This document shows, piece by piece, positions 42,607-52,447 of a stretch of DNA of 64,000 nt. The notes under the pieces were generated by a model that searched no databases, had not been told where the DNA came from, and was given only the letters and a program-made list of their open reading frames with translations. The stretch is from Botryosphaeria dothidea. Taxonomy: Eukaryota; Ascomycota; Dothideomycetes; Botryosphaeriales; Botryosphaeriaceae. The DNA lies in contig WWBZ02000001.1 of NCBI GenBank assembly GCA_011503125.2, forward strand, positions 1,302,001 to 1,366,000. Direction: 5' to 3'. Position 1 is the first letter of the stretch; the number at the start of each line of letters is the position of its first letter. Both the position numbers and the translations under genes were made by a program.

Positions 42607-45207
42607 ATGGCCCCCATGGACGGCCAACACCACCACCGCAGCACCACCAAGGTGTCCCACAAGCCCTACAAGTCCCGCCATGCCAGCAAGAGCGCGCTGA
42701 AGGAGCAAAGCAAGGGTACATTTTCCCTACCCCTCCCTCAACCACATACGAAGAAATCTTGCGCGGCTGACTCTCTGCGCCCGCAACAGGCAAAATCGAT
42801 GGCGCCGACCGCGGCGTCCGCCGCACGCCACACCAGCAGGTCCTCTCGAAGCTGGACCGCCGCAACCAGGCCAAGCAGAAGCGCGTCGGCAAGCACGCCG
42901 AGCACGTCGAGGCGACGAAGGTGTTTGCGGGCAAGGATGGCGCCCCGCGCGTCGTCGCGATCGTGCCGCTCGCCGAGGACGTCTCGGGCAAGCTGGCCGT
43001 GCGCAGCCTCAACGCCGCGCTCGACCTCGAGGAGGACGTGCCCGAGCGGGGCGTCGCGCGGGTCGTCGTCGAGAGGTTCAAGCAGAAGGTGCAGTATTTG
43101 ATTGTGGGGCGAGATCTGCTCGGCGCGCTGGACGCGTGCCGCGTGGCGGATTTCGTGGTGTTCGTGCTCTCCGCGGAGCAGGAGGTGGATGCGCTGGGGG
43201 AGCTGGTGCTGAGGAGTGTGGAGAGTCAGGGTGTGTCGAATGTGTTGGCTGCGGTGCAGGTAGGTCGCTCTTGGGGGGTGCTGTCGTATGTGGGAATTTT
43301 GCTAATGGGCGTAGGGACTTGAGTCCGCTGAGCCTCCGAAGCGCCGTCCGCAGATTCTTGGGTCCCTCAAGTCGTTTATCACGCACTTTTTCCCAGCGCA
43401 GGAGAAGATCCATTCGCTCGATAATAGGCAGGAGTGCTTGAACATGATGAGGTCGCTCTGCACGAGTATTCCTAAGGGTATTAGGTGGAGGGAAGAGCGC
43501 AGCTGGATGGTTGTGGAGGATGTCAAATGGCCTAGTGGCAAAGCTTCCATGACTGAGGACGAGGCAAAGGGCGATGTTGTTCTCACTGGAGTTGTGAGAG
43601 GGAAGGGCCTGAAGGCAGATAGGCTGGTGGAGGTGGGAGATTGGGGAACCTACCAAATCGAGAAGATCACGGCAGCTCCTCTTGAGACTCGCAAGAAAGG
43701 CAAGGGAGATGACATGGCTGTGGATCTTGAGGGCCAGGACAATGTATTGGACCAACCTACCGAGGACCAGGACGATTTGGCCGATCTCGCACCCGAGGAG
43801 GCGGTCATGGAGGATGCCGACGACTACGCTGTTTCCGTAGCACCTTCGGAGCGCAAGGGTGTACTTTTGGACGACCACCACTACTTTTCGGATGAGGATG
43901 ATGAAGAGCAGCTTCGCCCGAAGAGATTACCAAAAGGAACGTCCAAGTACCAGTCAGCATGGTATCTTGGCGACATGTCCGATTCCGGATCCGACCTCGA
44001 GAGCATTGCTGGCGATGAGGAAGACGACGATATGGACGGTCCAGCTAACCCAGCGGACGGTATGGAGGGTCTGGATATCAACGGCAAGGAACCGACGGAG
44101 GCCGCTCCTTCGGAATATCCACAATCTGAAATGTTCATGGACCCATCTCCCGAAGACGAGGTTGAACAGATTGAGGCATACCGTGCTCAACGCAAGCAGG
44201 AGGCTGAGGAAGATCTTGAGTTCCCTGATGAGATTGAACTCCACCCGCATGTGCTCGCGCAAGAACGTCTTATCAAGTACAGAGGACTTAAGAGCTTGAG
44301 AACTAGTAACTGGGAGACGGACGAAGACAAGCCATACGAGCCCGAATGTTGGAGACGCCTGCTAGAGATTTCGGACTATAAGGGTGCCAAGGCGCGCATC
44401 TTGAGAGAAGCCCTTGTTGGCGGTGTCCAGCCTGGCACTCGGGTCAACGTGCATCTCCGCAACGTGCCCCTCTCGTTGCAAGGCACGTACAACCCAGCGC
44501 ATACTCTGGCTCTGTTCTCGCTGCTGCGTCACGAGCACAAGCGCACTGCTGTCAACTATAGCCTCATGCTTAGCTCTGACTACGAGGAGCCAATCAAGAG
44601 CAAGGAGGAGATTATTCTCCAGTGCGGGCCGAGGCGCTTCAAGATCAACCCTGTCTTTTCAGCATCGGGTAACACACCAAACGATGTTCACAAGTTTGAC
44701 AGGTTCCTGCACCCGGGACGTAGCGCGATTGCGACGTTCGTGGCGCCGATCACTTGGGGCTCCGTCCCCGCACTCTTCTTCAAGCGTGTTGTGCCGGAAG
44801 AGGGAGAAGGCGCAGGTGGCGACGACACGGCAATGGATGCTGAGGCTGACGGGGCTGCTGAGGGCGAAGTGCAGCTCATTGGCACGGGCACTTCGTTGCC
44901 GCCGTCGACGTCACGAGTGATTGCCAAGCGCATTATTCTCACGGGCCACCCGTACAAGATCCACAAGCGCGTGGTGACGGTGCGGTATATGTTCTTCAAT
45001 GCGGAAGATGTGCAGTGGTTCAAGGCGCTGCAGCTGTGGACGAAGCGTGGGCGCAGTGGATTCATCAAGGAGAGCCTGGGCACGCATGGCTACTTCAAGG
45101 CGACATTCGATGGCCGGATTAACCCGCAGGATGCAGTTGGCGTCAGCCTTTACAAGCGCGTGTGGCCCCGCGAGGCGCGTGCGCTCAAGGCGGGGGAGGC
45201 GCTATGA
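42607..45207 (+). CDS. TSR1: 40S ribosome biogenesis factor TSR1
   Basis: Three exons (42607-42715, 42790-43259, 43315-45207) join in frame to 823 residues. The basic N terminus (HRSTTKVSHKPYKSRHASK) is the Bms1/Tsr1 signature. A GTPase-like domain without functional nucleotide motifs follows (VVAIVPLAEDVSG, ADFVVFVLSAEQEVD), then the AARP2CN domain (LCTSIPKGIRWREERSWMV, LTGVVRGKGL), a long acidic stretch (YFSDEDDEEQL, DEEDDDMDG) and the C-terminal RIBIOP/DUF663 domain (YRGLKSLRTSNWETDEDKPYE, FNAEDVQWFKALQLWTK, GYFKATFDG). Tsr1 binds cytoplasmic pre-40S particles, blocks early subunit joining and is needed for 20S pre-rRNA maturation. Lack of a P-loop separates it from its paralogue Bms1. Confidence 0.94.
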
Positions 45208-46021
45208 GGAGATCAGGAGGGAAGACTGGGGTATTTCCCCGGCTATGATAAGAGGCATTTTTCGGACGGGACCAGGGATCAAAAGGGTTTATTTCGTTTA
45301 ATGAAATGATATCCGGCGTTTTCTGTTGCTAGATAGACACAATGAGGAAATGACGAGATCAGCATCTGGCATGGCAATAAATTGGGAAATAGCCCCGTAG
45401 AGTGATTTAACAAGGCGGGCTTGCGGCCTCGTGACATCAAAGACGTGCATGCAGGCTAGCATCCCGGCCCGTCCTGTCTTTCCCCAGCATTCTTTTCGTA
45501 ACACACAACCTTTTCCAACCAACCCCCGACCGACCATCGGCGCGCGCTAGTGCTGCTGGGGTTCCAGCCTCTTCGCCCTTTGCCCAGGCCAGCGCAGCAA
45601 GAAACGTCACCCTCCAGATCAGCCCATACCCAGAGCTATCGCGATTGCGCCCGCGGAACGGCGTTGCTGGCGACGCAACTCAGAGCCCTCTCCCACGACG
45701 TTGCTCGCGTGCCCGCCGCGGGGAAGAAAGACCTAATTTTTCGCCCTCTTCAACATTGCACGGACATTCCTCTCTCTCATCTTTTGACACCGACATTTTT
45801 TTAGCCTAGCTCCAAAAGCCCCGCCGAATGGCATCACCACGACACAGCGGCCACACAGTTATTCTTTGACACGCCTTGGAGTTGAGGAGAGAAACAGAAA
45901 ACAAAATACCGACGAGAAAAAAAAAGTCAGACCTCTTCCTCTTGAAACCTGCTCCACAGAGAAAAAGAAGAAGTAGCGCGACCCGCACGCTCGTACGCAC
46001 GCACGCAGCCAGACAGGCAAA
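45208..46021. other. intergenic between TSR1 and the Gag1-like gene
   Basis: About 800 nt. The last 200 nt before the Gag1-like gene carry A-rich tracts (near 45918-45926) and fit a 5' leader. No other feature seen. Confidence 0.5.
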
Positions 46022-47227
46022 ATGATGGAATCGAACCAATCCGCCGCCCGCGACGCGCGCCGCTACCTCACCGAGCGCGTCCGCAACGACTGGGCCTTCC
46101 CCGGCATCGACGACGGCGCTGCCGCCGACAGCCCCGACGCGCCCGCGACGGCGTTCCGCTACGAGCCTTCGGAAGAAGAGCTGCGCGGCGTCAGCGAGTT
46201 CCGCGAGCGGTACTACGGCAGCACGGACGACGACAACGACAGCAGTGACGACGGCGACGACGGACAAGAGCAAGGCGCGGGGGATGATACGGAGGGCAAG
46301 GAATACAAATTCGACTCCCCGGACCATGTGGGCAGGCGCTTGGAGGAGCGCGCGGAGCGGCGCAAGAGGCGCAGGCGCGCGAGGCTTGAGGAGGAGATGG
46401 CGTGGAATGAGGGCGTGACGTGCTTTGTCCGTCGGCGCGACGCGTGGACGGGGGCGGCGAGCGTGCGGAAGTTTGCGAGGAGGAGGAGTAGGGCGAGTGC
46501 GGATATGGAGCAGGATGAGGTCGAGGCGCAGAGGGCGGTTGAGAAGGTGCTGAAGGAGACGGCGGTGGTGGAGGAGGTGGTGGTGAAGAAGGAGGAGGAG
46601 GAGGAGGAGGAGGAGGAGGAGGAGGACGGGGAGCAGAAAGGTGATTCGGCGAATGAGGTGGAGGCGGAGGTGGATGGTGGTGGGGAGGTGGGCGAGAGCG
46701 CCGAGGGGCCGAAGGAGACGGAGAGGAGAATCAACATCGACATTCCCGCGTCGGAGGAGCCCCTCGTGCCGCTGGCGCCGCCAATGCTCCCGCATAATGC
46801 CATTCGCCAGTCTATTACCCCGAAGGCCTATCCAGATATCTATGGCAAGATTGTGGTTGCGGGCCAGACGCCGAAGGTCCCTATCAATCTCGCCCATATG
46901 ACGCGCGCACTCGTCCAGGGCTGGAAAGACGATGGCGAGTGGCCGCCACGGCCTGGCCCGGTTGATCCCCTCATGGGGAGGAAAAAGATTGCCATCGGTG
47001 GGGGAAAGGTGAGCACACTGGCGGCGGTGTTGGGAGGAGGCAGTGACGACAACAAAGGCAATGCATCCACCGGTAGTGCACATCACGGCGAGTTCTTGGC
47101 GCATCATCCACACTTGCAAAGGGGTGTGGAGAGCGTGAAGAAGGTGTTCAGGCTCAGTGGTGGTCACCATGGCCATCCGAATCCCGGTGGTGGCCTGGTT
47201 CATGATGGTCAGCCGCCTGCATCCTAA
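46022..47227 (+). CDS. Gag1-like clamp (DUF4050) domain protein
   Basis: A single exon of 401 codons. The family's conserved segments are spaced along the protein: AARDARRYLTERVRNDWAFP near the start, FRERYYGS, YKFDSPDHVG, EEEMAWNEGVTCFVRRRDAWTGA, and the clamp core SITPKAYPDIYGKIVVAGQTPKVPINL followed by MTRALVQGWKDDGEWPPRPG. This combination matches the fungal Gag1-like clamp family (formerly DUF4050); its molecular role is poorly known, so no function is assigned. An acidic run of 13 Glu (GAG repeat near 46590-46625) lies in the middle, and the C terminus is Gly/His-rich. The reverse strand is also open for over 500 codons here, but that frame is Leu/His/Arg-rich without domains and is a by-product of the GC-rich codons. 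Confidence 0.82.
   Translation: MMESNQSAARDARRYLTERVRNDWAFPGIDDGAAADSPDAPATAFRYEPSEEELRGVSEFRERYYGSTDDDNDSSDDGDDGQEQGAGDDTEGKEYKFDSPDHVGRRLEERAERRKRRRRARLEEEMAWNEGVTCFVRRRDAWTGAASVRKFARRRSRASADMEQDEVEAQRAVEKVLKETAVVEEVVVKKEEEEEEEEEEEDGEQKGDSANEVEAEVDGGGEVGESAEGPKETERRINIDIPASEEPLVPLAPPMLPHNAIRQSITPKAYPDIYGKIVVAGQTPKVPINLAHMTRALVQGWKDDGEWPPRPGPVDPLMGRKKIAIGGGKVSTLAAVLGGGSDDNKGNASTGSAHHGEFLAHHPHLQRGVESVKKVFRLSGGHHGHPNPGGGLVHDGQPPAS
46588..46625. repeat. GAG trinucleotide repeat inside the Gag1-like gene
   Basis: About twelve GAG/GAA units encode a run of glutamates. Such coding microsatellites often vary in length between strains. Confidence 0.8.
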
Positions 47228-48720
47228 CATCCGTTGGTGAAATTTTTCGCTCAGAGAAAGGAGCTCATACAACGGAATTTGCAAAGACATGTACAGGCTA
47301 CTCAAAGAAAGGCTGGCTCTTCTTATTTCGTTCTTCATTTTTAACCTACCCACCTTCCCTACCCTCCTTACGATTACCTGTTTTGTTAACAAGCGGCGGC
47401 GTATACCCTTCGTACCGACTTAACGACAGCCGAGCAAAATTTGCAGCTTATTTTTCTTCCTCTCCCTCTGCGCGCGGTATTCCAATTCTCTGATGTAATT
47501 GTGTCTGGGTAGGACAAGAAAGGAATACAACCGGGGGGCTTATGAATACTGGTGCGGTTTGTTTTTGAGGAGTTTTGAAAATTGATCCACGAACGAGTTT
47601 ATACCCATATCCAATCTGACACATATGAACAAGATAAATATATGATATGGAAATCTCAGGGCATGGGCGTGAACTGGTTGTCGGTTATTTGTGTGCTGTC
47701 CTACTGACCATCAAACACGCCCTCCACCATTCATCAACAATGATGCAATCCTTCAAACCAAAACAACCTCAGACGGAAGGACCCACGACGCGAAAAAACC
47801 AAGTGTGCATGCGCAAGACATTTCGAAAACAAGCCGCCACACCACCAACAAGCAGTCAATTGGTCATAACACAGCCTTGAGCGACAGCAAGCGAGCGAAG
47901 TCGAAGGCGGGGGTCCTGGCAAACCGACTGACTGCAGCCACGGGGGAGGGAGACGCAAGTTCATAGGCGACCTGGTACTTTTCAGAGCACGGTGGTTGTT
48001 GTGCTTCATGATAGGACAAGGTGGAGGAGGAGAGCGGATAGCGGAGGGGCTCTGACTGCTGCTGTTGTTGAGGAAGGAAAGGAAGGGTTGGCCGAGGAGT
48101 GGAAGGGGTTTTGTAGGGAGGGAGGAGAGTGTTGTGGTTGGCTCGTGAAGCTGAGCAGGCCATTGCTGGAAGGTTTGGTTGGTGCATGGGTGATGGAGAG
48201 AATGAGACATGCGCGGGGGCAGATGCCTGAGCGGGTAATTGGCACGCGGTGGTCAGGCGCTTTCGGCAATGCACATGTTCAAGCAGGCTCTTCATTCGGA
48301 TGTCTATGGGTGAGCGTGATGATGGGCTTCAGCACTGCACGTGAGACAACTTAAAGTATGGATACACGTGGGTGGGGTAGGTATGCGGTGCGATTATCAA
48401 CACTGCAGTATGATGTCAATGGGCAGATGCATTAGAACAGAATGCATGAGGGTCGTGCGGGCAGTGGGAGAAGCCATTTAGAACATCCACAATTCAGTAG
48501 GAGTAATCAGAGAATTCGACGGCCATTCAAGATAATTATAGATTAATCTGATATCAAGGAATGTATGTAACAGGAACTCCTTCGAATGCATTTATGCAAT
48601 GCAGAGGCACGTGCGGCACTCAAGTTAAAATGAGGGACCCCATCTTACTACCCATCACAGTTCTGATCAAGCAGATTCATTTTGCTACAACTCAGAAACT
48701 TTCTCATAGCCTTCTTTCTC
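47228..48720. other. intergenic between convergent genes, no gene seen
   Basis: About 1.5 kb between the 3' ends of the Gag1-like gene and the NIS1-family gene. Open frames near 47734-48360 are Pro/Gln/Ser-rich and lack domains or splice support. Confidence 0.5.
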
Positions 48721-49149
48721 CTACTCCAAGCTGCTGACGTAGTCATCCGAAGTGACATCTCCGATGGTGGTGGTGACATTGAAGTTCGAAATGGTAGGGC
48801 CGGAGCTGGCACCGTACAGGCTGTAGAGCGCGGCGTAGAAGACCTGCTCACCCTTGGCAATGCTGTCCGGCATCTTGACGGTGAGGTTGAGGTTCTGACG
48901 CTGGTTGGAAAGTTCGGGGCCCAGGTATTGGGAGCCGAGGACCTGGCCGATGTAGCCCTCGTGGCCGGGAGGAGGAGAGATACCGAAAGCAATGGCGACA
49001 TCGTACACGGTCTGGATGTAGATTTCGTTGATCATAATGGCGGTGAAGGTGTCGCCGGGGGCGATGGTGGAAGGAACCTTCACGCCGTCGAGACGTGCGT
49101 AGGCGGAGAGGATGGGGAGGGCGGCGGAAAGAATGGTGGTGGTGCGCAT
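48721..49149 (-). CDS. NIS1-family secreted effector candidate
   Basis: A single exon of 142 codons. Residues 1-18 are a signal peptide ending in AYA, so the mature protein is about 124 residues. The mature part shows the family pattern: VPSTIAPGDTF, DVAIAFGISP, GQVLGSQYLGPELSNQ, DSIAKGEQVFYAALYSLYGAS and a C-terminal FNVTTTIGD plus YVSS. It is predicted to be a small beta-sandwich. Members of the necrosis-inducing secreted protein 1 (NIS1) family are widespread in ascomycetes and basidiomycetes; those studied in Colletotrichum and Magnaporthe dampen plant immune signalling through the receptor kinases BAK1 and BIK1. Whether this copy does so is unknown, and NIS1-like genes also occur in saprotrophs. 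Its presence is compatible with, but not proof of, a plant-associated life. It lacks cysteines in the mature part, unlike many small effectors. Confidence 0.85.
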   Translation of the reverse strand: MRTTTILSAALPILSAYARLDGVKVPSTIAPGDTFTAIMINEIYIQTVYDVAIAFGISPPPGHEGYIGQVLGSQYLGPELSNQRQNLNLTVKMPDSIAKGEQVFYAALYSLYGASSGPTISNFNVTTTIGDVTSDDYVSSLE

Positions 49150-50656
49150 TTTGTTGATTGTTTGAGTTTGGTTGAAAGACTTGTTTGTAGCAGAGACGAA
49201 TAATATTGAGCGAAAGTAATGTCTTCTGAGGATGTTTTGCGAAGACCGAGGAAGTGAGTCGATGATGGAGCGATCTGCACGGCAGTTCTGCGCATCAATT
49301 TATACCCGCATGACTATACCAGGTCCGAGACAAGAATATTCCGCCATTCTCATGAAATTGGTAACGATCGTGCCGCTAGTCGCTGGTCTCTAACCTGGTT
49401 CGTCGATGTTTCTCTCTTCCGCAGTCACCCATACGAGCTCACTCCTCCCCTTGCCTACCAGGACGGAGTGTTGCAATACGAGAAACTGATTGTTCAGCCA
49501 TGGACACTAGTAGAAAAAAGGCTCCTAATGCTGATTTGCGTTGAGAAGAGGAGTTGGCACGGGAGGCTGCAGTGGCGCAAAGATCAGGAATGTTTATTGC
49601 TTTGGCTGAGGTACCGTCTAATGTGACGTGACGTCCCGCTACTATTTTGAGAAGACTCAATCCTGTCTCCTGCCAGGGCTAGATGGCATCTCGTTCCGAT
49701 AGGCTGAGACGCAGAGGGAGTGGAAGGATCAGGCGGGGTCAGCAACTGAGGAGAGCGGGAAGATGCTTGGCCGACTGCTTAGCTGTAGAGCAACGTGACG
49801 GTGCAGCGTTGTCGTGTTTTACGTGGCACGCGAAGAAAGTGACCTGTCAGAGCGCCGTGTGCGACTGCGCCACAGTGCCATCCTATGAGGCGGCCGCTCT
49901 GGTGGTATCTGTCTCGGAAAAGGAGCCATCGTCGGCATGTTTGCACGTGCAGTCTCGGCGCGCATGAGCTTTGAAGAGATCTCCGCGATTGAGAGTATAA
50001 TTGTCGACTGGATCTCTGGGCTACCGACTGCTCTTCTAGCAGCGGCTGATGTGAGCACGTTGATCCTCGGAATGATTCGCAATGAACATGAGAGAATGGT
50101 TCATTCTAACTTTAAGGCATACATCATCAGCATCCCTACCATAATATCCGCAGTAGGACCACTTTTCTTCCATCACACGCTCGGTCTGCGTTTTTGTCAC
50201 CGTCGACACCGGTTCAAACTGGACACCAATTCGGGATTGCTTCAGAGCCTTTCGTTGCGGCGGCTTGAAGTAAGCCAGAGTAGAGATATCCATTTTCATT
50301 TCTCGCTTTGCTTCGACCTTGGACCCTTTTCCTGTGCATTAGCATAAGTCTTTGTGAGAAATGCCATTTTCTCATTCGTTCAAGTCTACTGCAGGTGGGG
50401 CGCGCCAGCAACCGAAGCCTGAATGTATGGACTCCGCACCTGGCTCGGCAAGTCGGCTTGATGCGGATTTCTACGGACACCGCAGATTGAACCCACCGTC
50501 TTCCTGTGATCTAGACTCTGAATGTTCAGAGCCAGAAGATGCTGCTCCGCACATTCCGACGATAGATATATTAACACCACTGGCACTGATCTTGCTCGTC
50601 ATATTCGACCGCAGACACCATCACTTGCGCGCCCGCGCCCGCGCCCGGAGCACAAT
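49150..50656. other. intergenic, unresolved open frames
   Basis: About 1.5 kb between the divergent NIS1-family and P450 genes. Between 49819 and 50347 both strands carry open frames of 85-136 codons; none has a recognisable domain and no convincing splice joins them. A GC-rich (CGCCCG)n-like patch at about 50630-50648 lies directly before the P450 start. Confidence 0.45.
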
Positions 50657-52306
50657 ATGACTTCAACTCTGAACCTCGTGCTAATCCTACTGGCTTTGGT
50701 ATGCCAACCCGCAGATATGTGGACCAATTCTGACTTCTCCAGGTGCTATTCTATCCCACCTACCAAGCCATCTACAATCTCTACCTGAACCCTCTCCGGA
50801 CCTACCCCGGGCCTAAACTAAACGCCATCTCAAGGATTCCGTACATCAGGCAGATCATAAGAGGCACCCCTCATCTGTACCTGAAAGCTCTTCACGACAA
50901 GTATGGTGATGTTGTTCGCATCACCCCCGACGAACTGTCCTACAACAACGACGCATGGCGTGACATTTTCGGCCACCGGACCGGTGGCAAAGAAAGCTTC
51001 CCAAAAGACATGGTATTCCTCGGCCCCGACCTGGTTGGAAGTGGTGGCATCCTCAGGGCACAAGGAGATGCAGCCCATGCAAGAGTTCGCAAGATCTTCT
51101 CTCACGCTTTCTCCGACCGCGCCCTCAAGGACCAGGCGCAGATTTTCCAGGGATACGTCGACCAGCTGGTGGATAACATTCGCAAGATACTGCACCAAGA
51201 TGAAAAGGCCAAGCTTCCAATCTCCGACATGTTCAACTTCCTCACATTCGACATCATGGGCGACCTTACCTTTGGCGAGCCCTTGGGTCTTCTTACTGAC
51301 GGCAAGTACTCCACTTGGGTGGCGTCCGTTTTTGGCAGCATCCAGCTCGTCGCTTTTGGCCGCATTCTCCGCTGGTACCCGATGCTCAACCAAGCAATCC
51401 AATTCATCCTCCCGAAAAACATCAAAGAGAAGCGCCGCAAAACCATCAACTACACTATGGAGCGTGTCGACAAGCGGCTCGCCCGTGGAGAGACGGATCG
51501 ACCCGATGTCTGGACTTGTATCATGAAGCACAAGGAAGAGGACCGGCTTACTTTCCCAGAGATGCAGAGCTCTGCCAGTACGTTCATGATCGCTGGAACC
51601 GAGACTACCGCCACCCTTTTGAGCGGCTTGACGTTCCTCTTGCTGAAAAATCCGGATGTATATGCCAAGCTGGTCCACGAGATTCGAAGCACGTTTACCA
51701 CTACGGAGGACATCAACATCAATTCCTTGGCTCGTCTGGAATACCTGAACGCGTGTCTCGAAGAAACTCTGCGTATCTACCCACCTACGCCTAATGGATT
51801 CCCGCGCATTGTACCGTCCAGCGGAGCGATTGTGTGCGGCAAGCATGTTCCTGCTGGGGTAAGTAATTCCAAATCCGGAGAACATGACCGTTCTGACTTG
51901 AGCGGGGATAGACCTCTGTTTCCGTTACCCACATTGCAGCCTACCACGCGGAGAAGAACTTCCATCTGGCTGATCAGTTCATACCTGAGCGCTGGTTGGG
52001 GGATCCGCGATTTGAGTCCGACAAGAAGAGCGTGCTCCAACCATTTTCCTATGGGCCTCGCAACTGTCTTGGCAAGAAGTATGTACCACTTTCATCACAA
52101 TGTTCGTAGTACTTGACAAAGAAGCTAACCCGTCGTGCGCCCACAGTCTCGCTTACCACGAGATACGCCTGGCAATGACCAAATTTCTCTACAACTTCGA
52201 CCTCGTGAATCTCTGCGATGACTCTCAGAACTGGATGGATCAGAAGGTCTGGGGTGTGTGGCAGAAACCCAAGTTGATGGTTCAGTTGAAGGAAAGGGCT
52301 TCTTAA
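50657..52306 (+). CDS. cytochrome P450 monooxygenase (isotrichodermin C-15 hydroxylase-like)
   Basis: Four exons (50657-50698, 50743-51858, 51912-52078, 52147-52306) join in frame to 494 residues. The short first exon encodes the ER membrane anchor (TLNLVLILLALVLFYPTY). The P450 landmarks are all present: a proline-rich hinge (NPLRTYPGPKL), the oxygen-binding I helix (AGTETTATLL), ExxR (EETLRIYPPTP), the PERW segment (FIPERWLGD) and the heme-binding loop FSYGPRNCLG with the Cys thiolate ligand. Overall it resembles fungal CYP65-type enzymes, whose best known member is a trichothecene C-15 hydroxylase; that does not fix the substrate, and no terpene synthase or PKS is in the window. It is tail-to-tail with the glucan lyase gene, 141 nt apart. 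A reductase partner would be encoded elsewhere. Confidence 0.92.
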
Positions 52307-52447
52307 TAGTTTTAATATCTCTCTTTCCTAAGTGTCTCCTTGAAAACATTACCATCGTTGCAGACAGCCACCCCTTACACAGCAGGGATGACGTCAACTA
52401 AACCACGTTCCTTAAGATAGAAAATGCGACTTCGGAATTGTCTCTCA

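Noticed and set aside
45806..47392. Minus-strand open frame of 528 codons opposite the Gag1-like gene
   Set aside because: It is Leu/His/Arg-rich without domains and lies exactly opposite a plus-strand frame with clear family motifs; high GC at third positions explains its openness.
49819..50347. Overlapping open frames on both strands between the NIS1-family and P450 genes
   Set aside because: Each is 85-136 codons, they cover the same DNA, and neither shows a domain or sensible splice sites; evidence is too thin to call a gene.
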